A stretch of DNA of 52,501 bases, from NCBI RefSeq assembly GCF_000381905.1, contig NZ_KB907282.1:1-52501 (forward strand), read 5' to 3'. Origin of the DNA: Paenibacillus fonticola DSM 21315 (lineage in GTDB: Bacteria; Bacillota; Bacilli; Paenibacillales; Paenibacillaceae). The position numbers and the translations under genes are program-made. The notes beneath the pieces are model-generated. The model searched no databases. It was given only the letters and a program-made list of their open reading frames with translations, and had not been told where the DNA came from. This document shows, piece after piece, positions 34,484 to 42,966 of this stretch. Every line of letters begins with the position of its first letter. The first letter of the stretch is position 1.

Positions 34484-35806
34484 TTAATTACCGTTGACTT
34501 TGTCTTGCATCTGAGCTCCGAATTGTTCAGGAGTAATTTGATTGGCAAACACTTCAGCAACCAAATCTTGATGCGTTTTTGCATCGGCGCCGTTCAGGTA
34601 AATATCCCAAACCGGCACACTGCCTACTGCTCCCGTGATGATATTATCCATGATTTCTTTGGCTAATGGGTTAATTTGGGATTGATCCAGGCTGTCATAT
34701 TTCCAGGTCGGCAAATTGATTCCCGACAGGTAACCTTGCTCTGCTTGGGCTTTAGCCAGGTAAGTGGCCGCTTTGACAGCTTGCTCCTTGTATTTCGTGT
34801 CTGCGCTTACAAGCATAGCGTCGCTGCCGCCGCCGACATATTCGGTTGGATCGCCTTTGCCGTCTTCGCTCGCCGGGAATCTGACCGCTTTGATTTTCCC
34901 TTTGACCATGGAGGAATCCGATTCCATTTTGGACGCCATCCAGTTGCCGCCAAACAACATGGCGACTTTACCTTGGTTGAACTCCGCTTCCGCTTCATCC
35001 TGCGTCATACCCAAAATGCCGTTGCCAAATGCCCCTGCATTAACCAGCTGCTGTATTTTGTCCGCCGCATTCACAAATGCCGGATCGGTGAAAGAGGCTT
35101 TGCCATTCAATGCATCCAGCGACAATTGGGAACCGCTTTCACGAAGGGCGATCATATCGTAAATCCACATTCCCGGCCACAAATCCTTCATGCCGGTAAT
35201 CATCGGCTTAACTCCGTTCTGATTAAACGTATCTACAGCCGTCATCAACTCGCTAAACGTCGTGGGGATTTTGACTTGATACTGATCGAACAGCTCGGTG
35301 TTGACGTATAAGGCACCGGCCATTTGACCGTAAGTGATACCGTACACCTTTCCGTCATAAGTAATGTTGTCCAGCGCGCCTGGCAGCATTTGATCTTTCG
35401 TTTCATCCGTCAAATACTCGTCAAGATTTAGAATTTTACCGGCTTCCACGAACGGTTGAGCAAAACCGCCAGTCCAGGAATACATAATATCCGGGGCTTC
35501 GCCCGCGGCGATAGCCGTTTTGATTTTCGTTTTATAAGCGTTGTTTTCTGTACCGCTGTATTCGATTTGAATGTTCGGATTGTTATCGTTCCATTCTTTA
35601 ATGATTTTCTCCATTTCAGATTTTTCCGGCTCTGCGGTGCTTATTCCCCAGAAGGAAAGCGTGATCTTTTCCTCCTTAGGCGCCGTATTGTTATTCTTAC
35701 CGCCGCTGCTGCTATTCGTTCCAGACGAATTGCCGCATGCTGACAGGCCTACAGCCAGTGATGCCGCTAATAAAGTAGAAACTATCATTTTCGTAACTCG
35801 TTTCAT
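34484..35806 (-). CDS. Sugar ABC transporter solute-binding lipoprotein
   Basis: ATG 35806 (MKRVTKMIVSTLLAASLAVG) follows GGGAGG and begins a lipoprotein signal with lipobox LSAC; the longer frame up to 35947 lacks these. The 440-residue product has a short Ser/Gly/Asn-rich linker and the family-1 binding-protein fold: ITLSFWGISTAEPEKSEMEKIIKEWNDNNPNIQIEY, then PDIMYSWTGGFAQPFVEAGKILNLDEYL. It captures a sugar outside the membrane. It is the first gene of its operon and divergent from the YesM-type kinase gene, whose regulator probably controls it. The substrate cannot be read from sequence. Confidence 0.9.
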   Translation of the reverse strand: MKRVTKMIVSTLLAASLAVGLSACGNSSGTNSSSGGKNNNTAPKEEKITLSFWGISTAEPEKSEMEKIIKEWNDNNPNIQIEYSGTENNAYKTKIKTAIAAGEAPDIMYSWTGGFAQPFVEAGKILNLDEYLTDETKDQMLPGALDNITYDGKVYGITYGQMAGALYVNTELFDQYQVKIPTTFSELMTAVDTFNQNGVKPMITGMKDLWPGMWIYDMIALRESGSQLSLDALNGKASFTDPAFVNAADKIQQLVNAGAFGNGILGMTQDEAEAEFNQGKVAMLFGGNWMASKMESDSSMVKGKIKAVRFPASEDGKGDPTEYVGGGSDAMLVSADTKYKEQAVKAATYLAKAQAEQGYLSGINLPTWKYDSLDQSQINPLAKEIMDNIITGAVGSVPVWDIYLNGADAKTHQDLVAEVFANQITPEQFGAQMQDKVNGN

Positions 35807-36001
35807 ATGAATCCTCCCTTTTCGAATGTCATAGCTTTTTTGATACGCTTTCATCATAATGAAAATGAAATTGAACTTGAATCTAATATATTGACTTGTA
35901 CCTTTGATATTTTTACTTAAGCTGTAATCCATATATAATTCACCCAAAAATCATAGTAGAATGTGGTTGTCCTTAAACCCGGCCGATAGGGAGTTGTGCA
36001 C

Positions 36002-37744
36002 ATGAGAAGACTGAAGAAATGGTTTATGGACTTGAAGATTACGCCAAAGATTATCGTTTATTATTCGATCATGATCATTATTTTCATGGTATTGAGCGTC
36101 GTTGTTTACAAGCAGCTCAATTATAGTACGGTCACCAAAAAGGTGGGCCAAATGCTGATGGAAACGGTAAAGACGGTTGATGCTAATTTAAACTTCTTAA
36201 TTGAAACAACCAGCAACCAAGAGAAGGTCCTGCTGTCGAGCAAAACCCTGCAGTCGGCTCTAAGTCAAAATAATAAAGGAAATGATCCATTGATTCAGCG
36301 GCAGGTGGAAAACTATCTCGAGGAGTCGATGAATTTTAATGAAGTCATTTCTTCTATTTATGTCTTTGACAACGAGGGCCACAAATATTACGCCGACAAT
36401 GCCTCGTTTAAAGCGGTAAGCTTGACGAAAATCAAAGAAGCGCCTTGGTACGATGAACTGGTTCGCTTAAACGGCAGTTACTTGCTCAAAATGAATGGCG
36501 GCGGGACTTTCGACAATCAGGATATGAACTACATTTCAATGATTCGCATTATTAACAACATTGATACTCAAAAGCCGATCGGCTACTTGATGGTCAACAT
36601 TTCTGCCGATACCATCAACAAATATTTGAATAAAGATGGCAACACCTATAATACCCAATACATTTTGAAGGATGAAAACAACAACGATTTCCTTCATTCC
36701 AGCCTTGCCGAGGAACAGGGGTTTGCGGTCATTATTGATGACGTCCTGGACAAAGAAGATCAATCCGAGATTAAAAAGGTGGGCAATAAGCAATACATCG
36801 TGTCCAATTTGCGCACTGAATTCGATTGGAAGCTTATCGCGATTACCCCGTTTAACGAGCTTAGCACACAGGACCAGACTTACACGATTATTTTTATTAT
36901 CACCCTGCTTGTTAACGGCGTCTTATTAATGTGCGGCATTATATTTACTTCGGTCCTCATTTCCAAGCCCATTCAAAAGCTGGTCAATGCGATGAAAACG
37001 GTAGAAAGAGGCGTATTCCAAGAGGTGTCGATCAAAACGGGCAATGATGAAATCGGCAGATTGAAAAATGTATATAACATGATGATTCGTGAAATTCAGC
37101 TGTTGTTTGACAATGTTGTCCAGGAACAGGCGGCCAAACGGAAAATGGAACTGGAGGCATTGCAGAACCAGGTCAAGCCGCATTTTCTTTACAATACATT
37201 TGACGCGATTAGCTCACTGGCTGTATCGGGAAATCATGAGGATGTATACACGATTGTCAAAGCCTTGGGCAAATTTTATAGATCGTCCTTAAATCAAGGC
37301 AATGAAGAAATCACCATCAGACAGGAGCTGGATATTGTCCAGCAGTACTTGACGATTCTGAAATACAGGTATGGCGATAAATTTACCGTAACTACCCGCT
37401 TTGACGAGCGGACGCTCGATTGCACCATTCCGCGTCTCGTTTTGCAACCCTTGGTTGAGAACGCTATCAATCACGGGGTTCGAGCCAAAGACGGGCCTGG
37501 CCTGATCACGGTTCAATCTTTATTTTGCGGGGATTCGATCCAGCTGATCGTGGAAGATGACGGAGCAGGCATGAATAAAGAGAGACTGATACAGATCCAA
37601 CGAGGTTTGACGGATGGCGTCGGGCTAAAAGCTACGATTGAAAGACTTGGCATCTATTATAATGCCAGGGCCGACTTTCAAATCGAGAGCCGGATCGGAT
37701 ATGGCACTAAAATTACGCTTACGATTCCAGTCCAAAAAGGATAA
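36002..37744 (+). CDS. YesM-type sensor histidine kinase
   Basis: ATG 36002 lies eight bases after AGGGAG. The 580-residue protein has two membrane segments (about 18-40 and 300-325) flanking an extracellular sensor domain of about 260 residues with a Cache-like pattern (VISSIYVFDNEGHKYYADNASF). HAMP follows, then the LytS/YesM-type kinase core: QVKPHFLYNTFDAISSL with the phospho-acceptor His near 393, VENAINHGVRAKDGPG and EDDGAGM. Such kinases sense carbohydrates, sometimes through the neighbouring binding protein. It is divergent from the binding-protein gene. The probable response regulator is at 40305, separated by four metabolic genes. Confidence 0.92.
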   Translation: MRRLKKWFMDLKITPKIIVYYSIMIIIFMVLSVVVYKQLNYSTVTKKVGQMLMETVKTVDANLNFLIETTSNQEKVLLSSKTLQSALSQNNKGNDPLIQRQVENYLEESMNFNEVISSIYVFDNEGHKYYADNASFKAVSLTKIKEAPWYDELVRLNGSYLLKMNGGGTFDNQDMNYISMIRIINNIDTQKPIGYLMVNISADTINKYLNKDGNTYNTQYILKDENNNDFLHSSLAEEQGFAVIIDDVLDKEDQSEIKKVGNKQYIVSNLRTEFDWKLIAITPFNELSTQDQTYTIIFIITLLVNGVLLMCGIIFTSVLISKPIQKLVNAMKTVERGVFQEVSIKTGNDEIGRLKNVYNMMIREIQLLFDNVVQEQAAKRKMELEALQNQVKPHFLYNTFDAISSLAVSGNHEDVYTIVKALGKFYRSSLNQGNEEITIRQELDIVQQYLTILKYRYGDKFTVTTRFDERTLDCTIPRLVLQPLVENAINHGVRAKDGPGLITVQSLFCGDSIQLIVEDDGAGMNKERLIQIQRGLTDGVGLKATIERLGIYYNARADFQIESRIGYGTKITLTIPVQKG

Positions 37745-37871
37745 GGCAAACTGGAGTGAAACACTTCACTTCAACTTTAACCAGGTGTTAGGCGCGTGTT
37801 GCGGAGAGGGGGAGTCCGGATCATTGGTTCAACACGTGTTATATATATATCAATTTTAAGGAGTGAACCAA

Positions 37872-38324
37872 ATGGGCATTATCGATCCACATCAAATTTG
37901 TCAAATTGCCTTGGTCGTCAAAGATATTGAAGCAGCAGCCAAAAATTATGCTGAAATCTTTGGTGTTGAAGTTCCTGAAATATGGCTGCTCGCACCGGAA
38001 GAGGAGAGCCATACCAAATACAGAGGCTTGCCAACCGGTACCCGCTCAAAATTATGCGTGTTTGAACTAGGGTCTATCATCCTGGAGCTTACAGAACCCG
38101 ATGAGCATCCAAGCTCTTGGAAAGAGTTCCTGGAGGAGAAAGGCGAAGGCGTTCATCATATCGGCTTTATGGTTAAGGATCGTGAGGAAGCATTATCAGC
38201 GCTGGAGAAGCGAAGCATTCCGGTACGTCATACCGGTGAATATCCTGGCGGCAGCTACACATTTGTCGACAGTGAGGCCCAGCTCGGCGTATTGCTGAAT
38301 CTGAAATACGAGTCAAAAAATTAA
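37872..38324 (+). CDS. VOC-family protein, paralogue 1
   Basis: ATG 37872 follows AAGGAGTG; the GTG at 37863 lies inside that site. The 150-residue product has two beta-alpha-beta-beta-beta halves typical of VOC enzymes, closest in look to methylmalonyl-CoA epimerase/glyoxalase I: ICQIALVVKDIEAAAKNYAEIFG, LELTEPDEHPSSWKEFLEEKGEGVHHIGFMV and GVLLNLKYE. Expected metal positions show Gln (in CQIAL), Glu (LELTEP), His (VHHIG) and Asn (LLNL) in place of the usual last Glu. It is clearly a paralogue of the next gene. An isomerase or epimerase on a sugar-derived compound is possible but not shown. Confidence 0.8.
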   Translation: MGIIDPHQICQIALVVKDIEAAAKNYAEIFGVEVPEIWLLAPEEESHTKYRGLPTGTRSKLCVFELGSIILELTEPDEHPSSWKEFLEEKGEGVHHIGFMVKDREEALSALEKRSIPVRHTGEYPGGSYTFVDSEAQLGVLLNLKYESKN

Positions 38325-38363
38325 AGATCAACCCCAAAATTAAAGAATGGATGGTGTTTATCA

Positions 38364-38819
38364 ATGGAAAAAGGCATTCTGGGTACAAAAGTGGTTGCAC
38401 AAGTCGGTCTCATTGTGAAGGATATCGAGGTGACTGGCAAGAAGTACGCAGACTTCCTCGGTGTAGAAGTTCCGCCAATCGAACTGACAGATGAGTTTGA
38501 AAAATCGCAGATTCATTACAGAAACAATCCTACGACGGCTAGAGCCAAGCTGATGTTCTTCCGTACTCCCGGTTCGGTGGAAATCGAGCTGATTGAACCG
38601 GATCACAATCCTTCGACCTGGCGGGAATTCCTCGACACACATGGTGAAGGGGTGCATCATCTTGCATTCTATATTGAAGATTCGAAGGGCAAAATTGCCA
38701 AATTGCAGGAGCTTGGTATGAATCTCGTCCAAACCGGCGAATATACCGGCGGCAGATACTCTTATATCGACAGCTCAGACGATCTTAAAGTGATGCTGGA
38801 ATTGCTGGAAAACGATTGA
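38364..38819 (+). CDS. VOC-family protein, paralogue 2
   Basis: At 151 residues this is a tandem relative of the preceding gene, sharing VGLIVKDIEVTGKKYADFLGVEVPPIEL, LIEPDHNPSTWREFLDTHGEGVHHLAF and TGEYTGGRYSYIDSS. Its apparent metal set is Gln, Glu, His and Glu (VMLELLE), as in human-type glyoxalase I, so it looks catalytically complete where paralogue 1 is not. The two could form a heterodimer or act on related substrates. It is 39 bases after the first VOC gene and 28 before the SDR gene, within one probable operon. Confidence 0.8.
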   Translation: MEKGILGTKVVAQVGLIVKDIEVTGKKYADFLGVEVPPIELTDEFEKSQIHYRNNPTTARAKLMFFRTPGSVEIELIEPDHNPSTWREFLDTHGEGVHHLAFYIEDSKGKIAKLQELGMNLVQTGEYTGGRYSYIDSSDDLKVMLELLEND

Positions 38820-38847
38820 TATCCCACATAATTGGAGGTCCATTCGC

Positions 38848-39552
38848 ATGAATATTGTCGTAATCGGTGCCAACCGAGGGCTGGGTTATTACCTGGCCAA
38901 GGTTTTTGCTGAACATAATCACCATGTCATTGCTGGCGTATTTAGCAAAGACAGTTCGCCGGAAATTAATGATCTGAAAAATTCTTACCCGCAAAATGTT
39001 CATCTGATATCGATGGACGTATCCAGTGAGGAATCGATCCAGGCTGCGGCCCAAGCCGCCCAGCAGTTGTTTGGTCAAGTCGACGTGTTGATTAACGTTG
39101 CGGGTGTCCTATTGCCGGGTGACCGGGAAGGGACGATTGTGGATACCGACTTGAGAGAATTGCGGCTATCGCTGGAAGTGAATACGGTGGGCACCGTCAT
39201 CGTTATGCAGCAATTTTTGCCGGTTATGCGCGGCGGCGGAGAAGGCATGATGATCATGGTTACCTCCGAGGCAGGGAGTGTCACGAATAACGGGAGCGTG
39301 TACCCCTACTACTCAGTCTCCAAAGCCGCTGCAAACAAGGCGGTGTTCGTCTTCCGGGCAACGGTTGGGGAGCAATGCGCCATTTACGCCATGCATCCGG
39401 GCCGGATGAATACGGAAATGGGCCGTACTTACGCGCAAATCGAGCCGGATGAATCGGCAGAAAGCATTTACCGTATCGCCATCGGCGAGAAGCCGATTCA
39501 GGATAACGGTACCGGGTTCATCAATTACAAGGGAGAACCTATGGAACTGTAA
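38848..39552 (+). CDS. Short-chain dehydrogenase/reductase
   Basis: This 234-residue SDR has the cofactor site GANRGLG (residues 7-13) and the catalytic YYSVSKAA motif (Tyr near 155, Lys near 159) after a TSEAGS catalytic Ser region. The N-V-AGV segment (LINVAGVLLPG) is also present. Gly-rich motif spacing fits the classical SDR family using NAD(P). Context with VOC, ThuA-like and sugar-transport genes suggests oxidation or reduction of a sugar or sugar-derived ketone. The substrate is unknown. Confidence 0.85.
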   Translation: MNIVVIGANRGLGYYLAKVFAEHNHHVIAGVFSKDSSPEINDLKNSYPQNVHLISMDVSSEESIQAAAQAAQQLFGQVDVLINVAGVLLPGDREGTIVDTDLRELRLSLEVNTVGTVIVMQQFLPVMRGGGEGMMIMVTSEAGSVTNNGSVYPYYSVSKAAANKAVFVFRATVGEQCAIYAMHPGRMNTEMGRTYAQIEPDESAESIYRIAIGEKPIQDNGTGFINYKGEPMEL

Positions 39553-39585
39553 GGAATCAGGCATGGAAATACTGGAGGGGTAAAT

Positions 39586-40230
39586 ATGAAAAAAAGAATC
39601 TTTGCGCTTCTGGGAGATTATTATCATGATCATGACCTCATCCTGGACTCCTTAAAAGCAGCCATCGCGCCAATGGGAGATCAAGTTGAGTTACAGGATA
39701 TCGTTGTTGGAGATTTAGCTTCTGCACTTTTGGAGAAGCCCGACCTGTTTATTCTCAATAAGGAAAATCGCCTTAATCCCACTGATGAACAAATCCAATG
39801 CTGGATGACGCCAGAACTGGAGACGCAAATATCAGATTATGTGCAGCAGGGCGGAAGCTGGCTGGCCTGGCATGCCGGGCTCGCGTCTTACCCGGAAGAA
39901 GGACCTTATGGTCTCATGCTGAAAGGGATGTTCAAGTTTCACCCCCGGGTGAATAAACCCGTTAAGTATCAGCCCCGGGGAGAGGCGAATTTCCTGGGCA
40001 CGCCAACGCGTTTTGAAGTCATGGACGAGCATTACTTTGTAGAATGCGACCAGGCGAATACACATGTGTTCCTTGAAGCGGAATCGCTGGACGGGGTATC
40101 TGTTGCCGGCTGGGCGCACCAATTCGGCAAGGGGCGCGTGTGCTGCATTACACCGACCCATCGTGCAGAGGGTTTGACCCATCCAGAGCTGCATCGATTG
40201 GTCAGAGAATCTATACAATGGCTGCTGTAA
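39586..40230 (+). CDS. ThuA-like domain protein
   Basis: The 214-residue product resembles ThuA, a class-I glutamine-amidotransferase-like fold linked to 3-keto-sugar metabolism. It has the early ALLGDYYHDHDLI turn, GGSWLAWHAGLASYPEEGPYGLMLKGMFKFHPR and the late GWAHQFGKGRVCCITPTHRAEG segment, the usual place where ThuA-like proteins read GxGRVFYxxxGH. It lacks the Cys nucleophile of true amidotransferases, as ThuA does. It closes the four-gene cassette between the kinase and the response regulator. Confidence 0.8.
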   Translation: MKKRIFALLGDYYHDHDLILDSLKAAIAPMGDQVELQDIVVGDLASALLEKPDLFILNKENRLNPTDEQIQCWMTPELETQISDYVQQGGSWLAWHAGLASYPEEGPYGLMLKGMFKFHPRVNKPVKYQPRGEANFLGTPTRFEVMDEHYFVECDQANTHVFLEAESLDGVSVAGWAHQFGKGRVCCITPTHRAEGLTHPELHRLVRESIQWLL

Positions 40231-40244
40231 TAGGACATCACAAT

Positions 40245-40282
40245 AGAACCTCCTTCCCCATGCAAGACGGGTGGGAGGTTCT
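40245..40282. terminator. Hairpin between converging ThuA and regulator genes
   Basis: AGAACCTCC pairs with GGAGGTTCT over a 20-base loop, but no clear T-run follows, so terminator strength is doubtful. Confidence 0.45.
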
Positions 40283-40304
40283 TCATCTAATTATGATTGC
40301 AGCA

Positions 40305-41909
40305 TTATGATTTTAGCGTTCTTCTATAATCGCTTACGGAAATGCCGGTGTATTTCTTAAAGCAGGTGCTGAAATAGTTGGAATCGGATATCCCTACCGC
40401 TTTAGCTATTTCAAACGCTTTCATATCTTGTTCCTTCAGCAGGGCAATCGCATTTTCGACACGAATTGTCGTTAAATACTCTATAAAATTCGTACCGGTC
40501 TCTTTCTTAAAGGTACGGCTTAAGTAGCTTGGATTCAGGAAAAAGACTTTGGCAAGCTCGGTCAGGGACAGGTTCGAGTCGGCGTAATGCTCCTGGATGT
40601 ACTTTTTAATATCATCAATTGAATTTCCGGTTTTATGCACTTGATGCTGGTTAATGATGCGGACCGTCTTTTCCGTCACTTCAACGAGATGCTGCTTGAT
40701 GTCGGGAATTGTATCCAGTACAACATAGTTGTATAGCTCCGCTTCAATCTTTTGCACATCATCCGGGTTTAGACCGAATTCGGTTAATTTCCTGACACAG
40801 ATCATATGGATATTCATGGCGATTTTGCGGATGTCGTTAATGATGGTTGTATCCTTCAAGTCAATATTTTCATATATTTCATCAATGGTCTCCATCAATT
40901 TGTCCTTTAGACCCGCTTTGATGTAAAAACCCAGCTTGTTATATACATTGTTGAGATCGTAGGAATGATGCTTGCTGTACAGGTCGATATGGTTATATAA
41001 AATGATCATGTTATTGCCAACGACAACGCGGTAATTGATCGCTTCCAGAGCTTCTTTATAGGATGTGCATATTTCGTTAACGTCTCTTTTTACATCACCA
41101 AGCCCGATGCAGATGGAACAAGAGGCCTCCTGAAGGATGGTATCCTTCAGCCATTCGCATTGCTCATACAAGTCGGAATGTTCGTCATTATTCAAGATAA
41201 TGACCCGATTCATCGCATCAAAGAAAGCAAAGGTGTATGGGTTCCGCTCATAATACTTTCGAACAATACCGAGAATCGTTTCGCTATTGGCTAACCGGGA
41301 CTTTTCATCTAACGGCTTGTTATCTGCCATGCTGATATCGATCACGGCAATTTGGAAGCTGTCATATTTGAAATGTACGCCGAGAAACGACATTTTTTCC
41401 GTCGTCACTTTTTTATCCGACACTTCCTCAAGCAGTTCATTAAAGAAGCGGTCTTTCAAATAAGGCAAATTATCATATAGACGGCGTCTTAGTTTTGAAT
41501 TTTCGCTGTTGTTCTTTCTTTCCTGCTCGATGATTGCTTTCAAGTTGGTGACGGTTTTCAGCACCTCATCATCATCGATTGGCTTCAGCAAATAGTCCGA
41601 TACTCCGGCGCGTATGCTGCGTTGTGCGTATTGAAAATCATCATAGCCGGAAAGGATCGCGATTTTGAGGTGGGGATATTTTTGCAGGGCCATTTCACTA
41701 AATGTAATTCCATCGATAATCGGCATATAAATATCTGTAATGACCAAATCCGGCAAATGCATTTCCAGGAGATCAAAAGCTTCGTTGGCGTCGGCGGCTT
41801 CTGCTACAATCTCCATATTAAGATAGTCCCAATTAATACAATTTTTAAGCAGGTTTCTTACTAAATATTCATCATCGACAATCAATACTTTAATTTTTGC
41901 AGTATCCAT
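40305..41909 (-). CDS. YesN-type AraC-family response regulator
   Basis: This 534-residue regulator has an N-terminal receiver (about 5-122) with acidic pair Asp12/Asp13, phospho-acceptor Asp59 in LVITDIYMP and Lys in LLKPIDDDE. A central helical region follows, then a C-terminal AraC double helix-turn-helix (about 435-534: LSLTELAKVFFLNPSYLSRTFKKETG and FEIAKAVGISDSNYFSTCFKKYTG). It is the expected partner of the kinase at 36002 and should activate the ABC transporter operon and perhaps the VOC-SDR-ThuA cassette. Being 2.5 kb from the kinase and on the opposite strand is unusual for this pair type. Confidence 0.92.
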   Translation of the reverse strand: MDTAKIKVLIVDDEYLVRNLLKNCINWDYLNMEIVAEAADANEAFDLLEMHLPDLVITDIYMPIIDGITFSEMALQKYPHLKIAILSGYDDFQYAQRSIRAGVSDYLLKPIDDDEVLKTVTNLKAIIEQERKNNSENSKLRRRLYDNLPYLKDRFFNELLEEVSDKKVTTEKMSFLGVHFKYDSFQIAVIDISMADNKPLDEKSRLANSETILGIVRKYYERNPYTFAFFDAMNRVIILNNDEHSDLYEQCEWLKDTILQEASCSICIGLGDVKRDVNEICTSYKEALEAINYRVVVGNNMIILYNHIDLYSKHHSYDLNNVYNKLGFYIKAGLKDKLMETIDEIYENIDLKDTTIINDIRKIAMNIHMICVRKLTEFGLNPDDVQKIEAELYNYVVLDTIPDIKQHLVEVTEKTVRIINQHQVHKTGNSIDDIKKYIQEHYADSNLSLTELAKVFFLNPSYLSRTFKKETGTNFIEYLTTIRVENAIALLKEQDMKAFEIAKAVGISDSNYFSTCFKKYTGISVSDYRRTLKS

Positions 41910-42081
41910 AGCTCATCACCTGACTGTACTGGATTGAAAAAATATGCCCTGCGATATCCTTTGTCTCTATATATAATTATACACTGTAAACGCTTTATTT
42001 TCCCTTTAGATTTATGACCTTAGATTTAAATATTCGCTTTGTTATTCTAATTTTTAATAATTTTAACTAAAGGATGTGTCT

Positions 42082-42552
42082 ATGTTGAAAAATGATCAAT
42101 TGTTATTAGATATCTTGCTTCAGGATGAGGAGGATTTGCAATTTTCCCAATTTACTCATAATACGGCCGTGCTCATCGGCACGAAAATCGTAGAGAAGGC
42201 GCTCAAGGACAACAGTCCGATGGTGATCAGCATTCAAAAAAACGGGCAGCAGCTGTTTTACAGTAAACTGGACGGAGCCACGATGGACAATGATTTGTGG
42301 ATCAAGCGTAAAAACAAAGTGGTCGAGCATTTCAACCACAGCTCGTACTACATGAACGTATTGTTCAAGACGACCCAAACTACGATTGAATCCTACTTCC
42401 TTGATCGCAAGGATTTTGGGGTCGAGCCAGGGGCATTTCCGATTATTGTGAGAGACGTCGGGATTATAGGGACGATTACGGTGTCCGGGGTGCCCGGGGA
42501 AGGAGAAGACCATAAAATCATTACTTCGGTATTGAAAGAGATGCTTCAATAA
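42082..42552 (+). CDS. UPF0303 family protein
   Basis: ATG 42082 follows AAAGGATG; the upstream in-frame GTG (42076) would overlap it. The 156-residue product fits UPF0303 (YBR137W-like, also called heme-degrading-domain proteins): FTHNTAVLIGTKIVEKALKDNSPMVISIQKNGQQLFYSKLDGAT, DNDLWIKRKNKVVEHFNHSSYYM and the GAFPIIVRDVGIIGTITVSGVPGEGEDH strand-turn. Relatives often lie beside sugar or oxidoreductase genes. No heme ligand can be named from sequence; the biochemical role is unsettled. It precedes the PTS cluster but has its own terminator. Confidence 0.8.
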   Translation: MLKNDQLLLDILLQDEEDLQFSQFTHNTAVLIGTKIVEKALKDNSPMVISIQKNGQQLFYSKLDGATMDNDLWIKRKNKVVEHFNHSSYYMNVLFKTTQTTIESYFLDRKDFGVEPGAFPIIVRDVGIIGTITVSGVPGEGEDHKIITSVLKEMLQ

Positions 42553-42637
42553 TCTTATCGTGCTCCACGATAGGAGGAATACGTGCCATCTAAAGTAATA
42601 CGAGGATTTCGCAATGCTCATGGCAGCTCGCAAAAAT

Positions 42638-42675
42638 AAAAATGGCGCTTACCTAACAAGGTTAGTGCCATTTTT
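42638..42675 (+). terminator. Terminator after the UPF0303 gene
   Basis: AAAAATGGCGCTTACCT pairs imperfectly with AGGTTAGTGCCATTTTT, followed by ATTAT. A separate small hairpin (TATCGTG-CTC-CACGATA) lies just after the stop codon at about 42557. Confidence 0.75.
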
Positions 42676-42779
42676 ATTATGTCTAAACTACTATTCCTTG
42701 AAATACGCAAAATCCTTGTTGGCGGATTAGATCATCTCCGCATCATTACTCCGCTCTTCGTGAGAAAATTGTCGAAAAA

Positions 42780-42822
42780 TGAAAACGATTCATTGACAAA
42801 CGCTATTTTGTTCGTTTATACT
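42780..42822 (+). promoter_or_regulatory. Strong sigma-A promoter with overlapping cre-like site
   Basis: TTGACA (42793-42798), an 18-bp spacer and TATACT (42817-42822) form a near-consensus promoter. TGAAAACGATTCAT at 42780-42793 resembles a CcpA cre site with one or two mismatches and abuts the -35, which would suit catabolite control. Confidence 0.7.
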
Positions 42823-42861
42823 GTGGGTGAAAAGCGATTAAAAGGCCTTTTTAAAGCTTTT

Positions 42862-42875
42862 CTGAAACGTTTCAG
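42862..42875. promoter_or_regulatory. LacI-type operator O1
   Basis: CTGAAACGTTTCAG is a perfect 14-bp palindrome with the central CG step typical of LacI-family operators. It sits about 40 bases after the -10 element, ahead of the PTS gene. Confidence 0.85.
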
Positions 42876-42906
42876 TTCCGTGGCTACATATTTTTTTTAC
42901 GCATTA

Positions 42907-42920
42907 CTGAAACGTTTCAG
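42907..42920. promoter_or_regulatory. LacI-type operator O2
   Basis: This is an identical CTGAAACGTTTCAG, centred 45 bp from O1 and 47 bases before the PTS start codon. Two identical sites a few helical turns apart suggest cooperative or looped binding by the LacI protein encoded downstream. Confidence 0.85.
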
Positions 42921-42966
42921 AACATGGGAGCAATCAGTTTTTTACAACGTGAACGAGGTGATAGGA

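Noticed and set aside
40245..40282. Strong rho-independent terminator
   Set aside because: The stem is only 9 bp with a 20-base loop and no T-run; kept only as a weak hairpin.
42679..42966. N-terminal extension of the PTS EIIBC frame
   Set aside because: This segment contains the promoter and both operators. The EIIB domain begins at ATG 42967.
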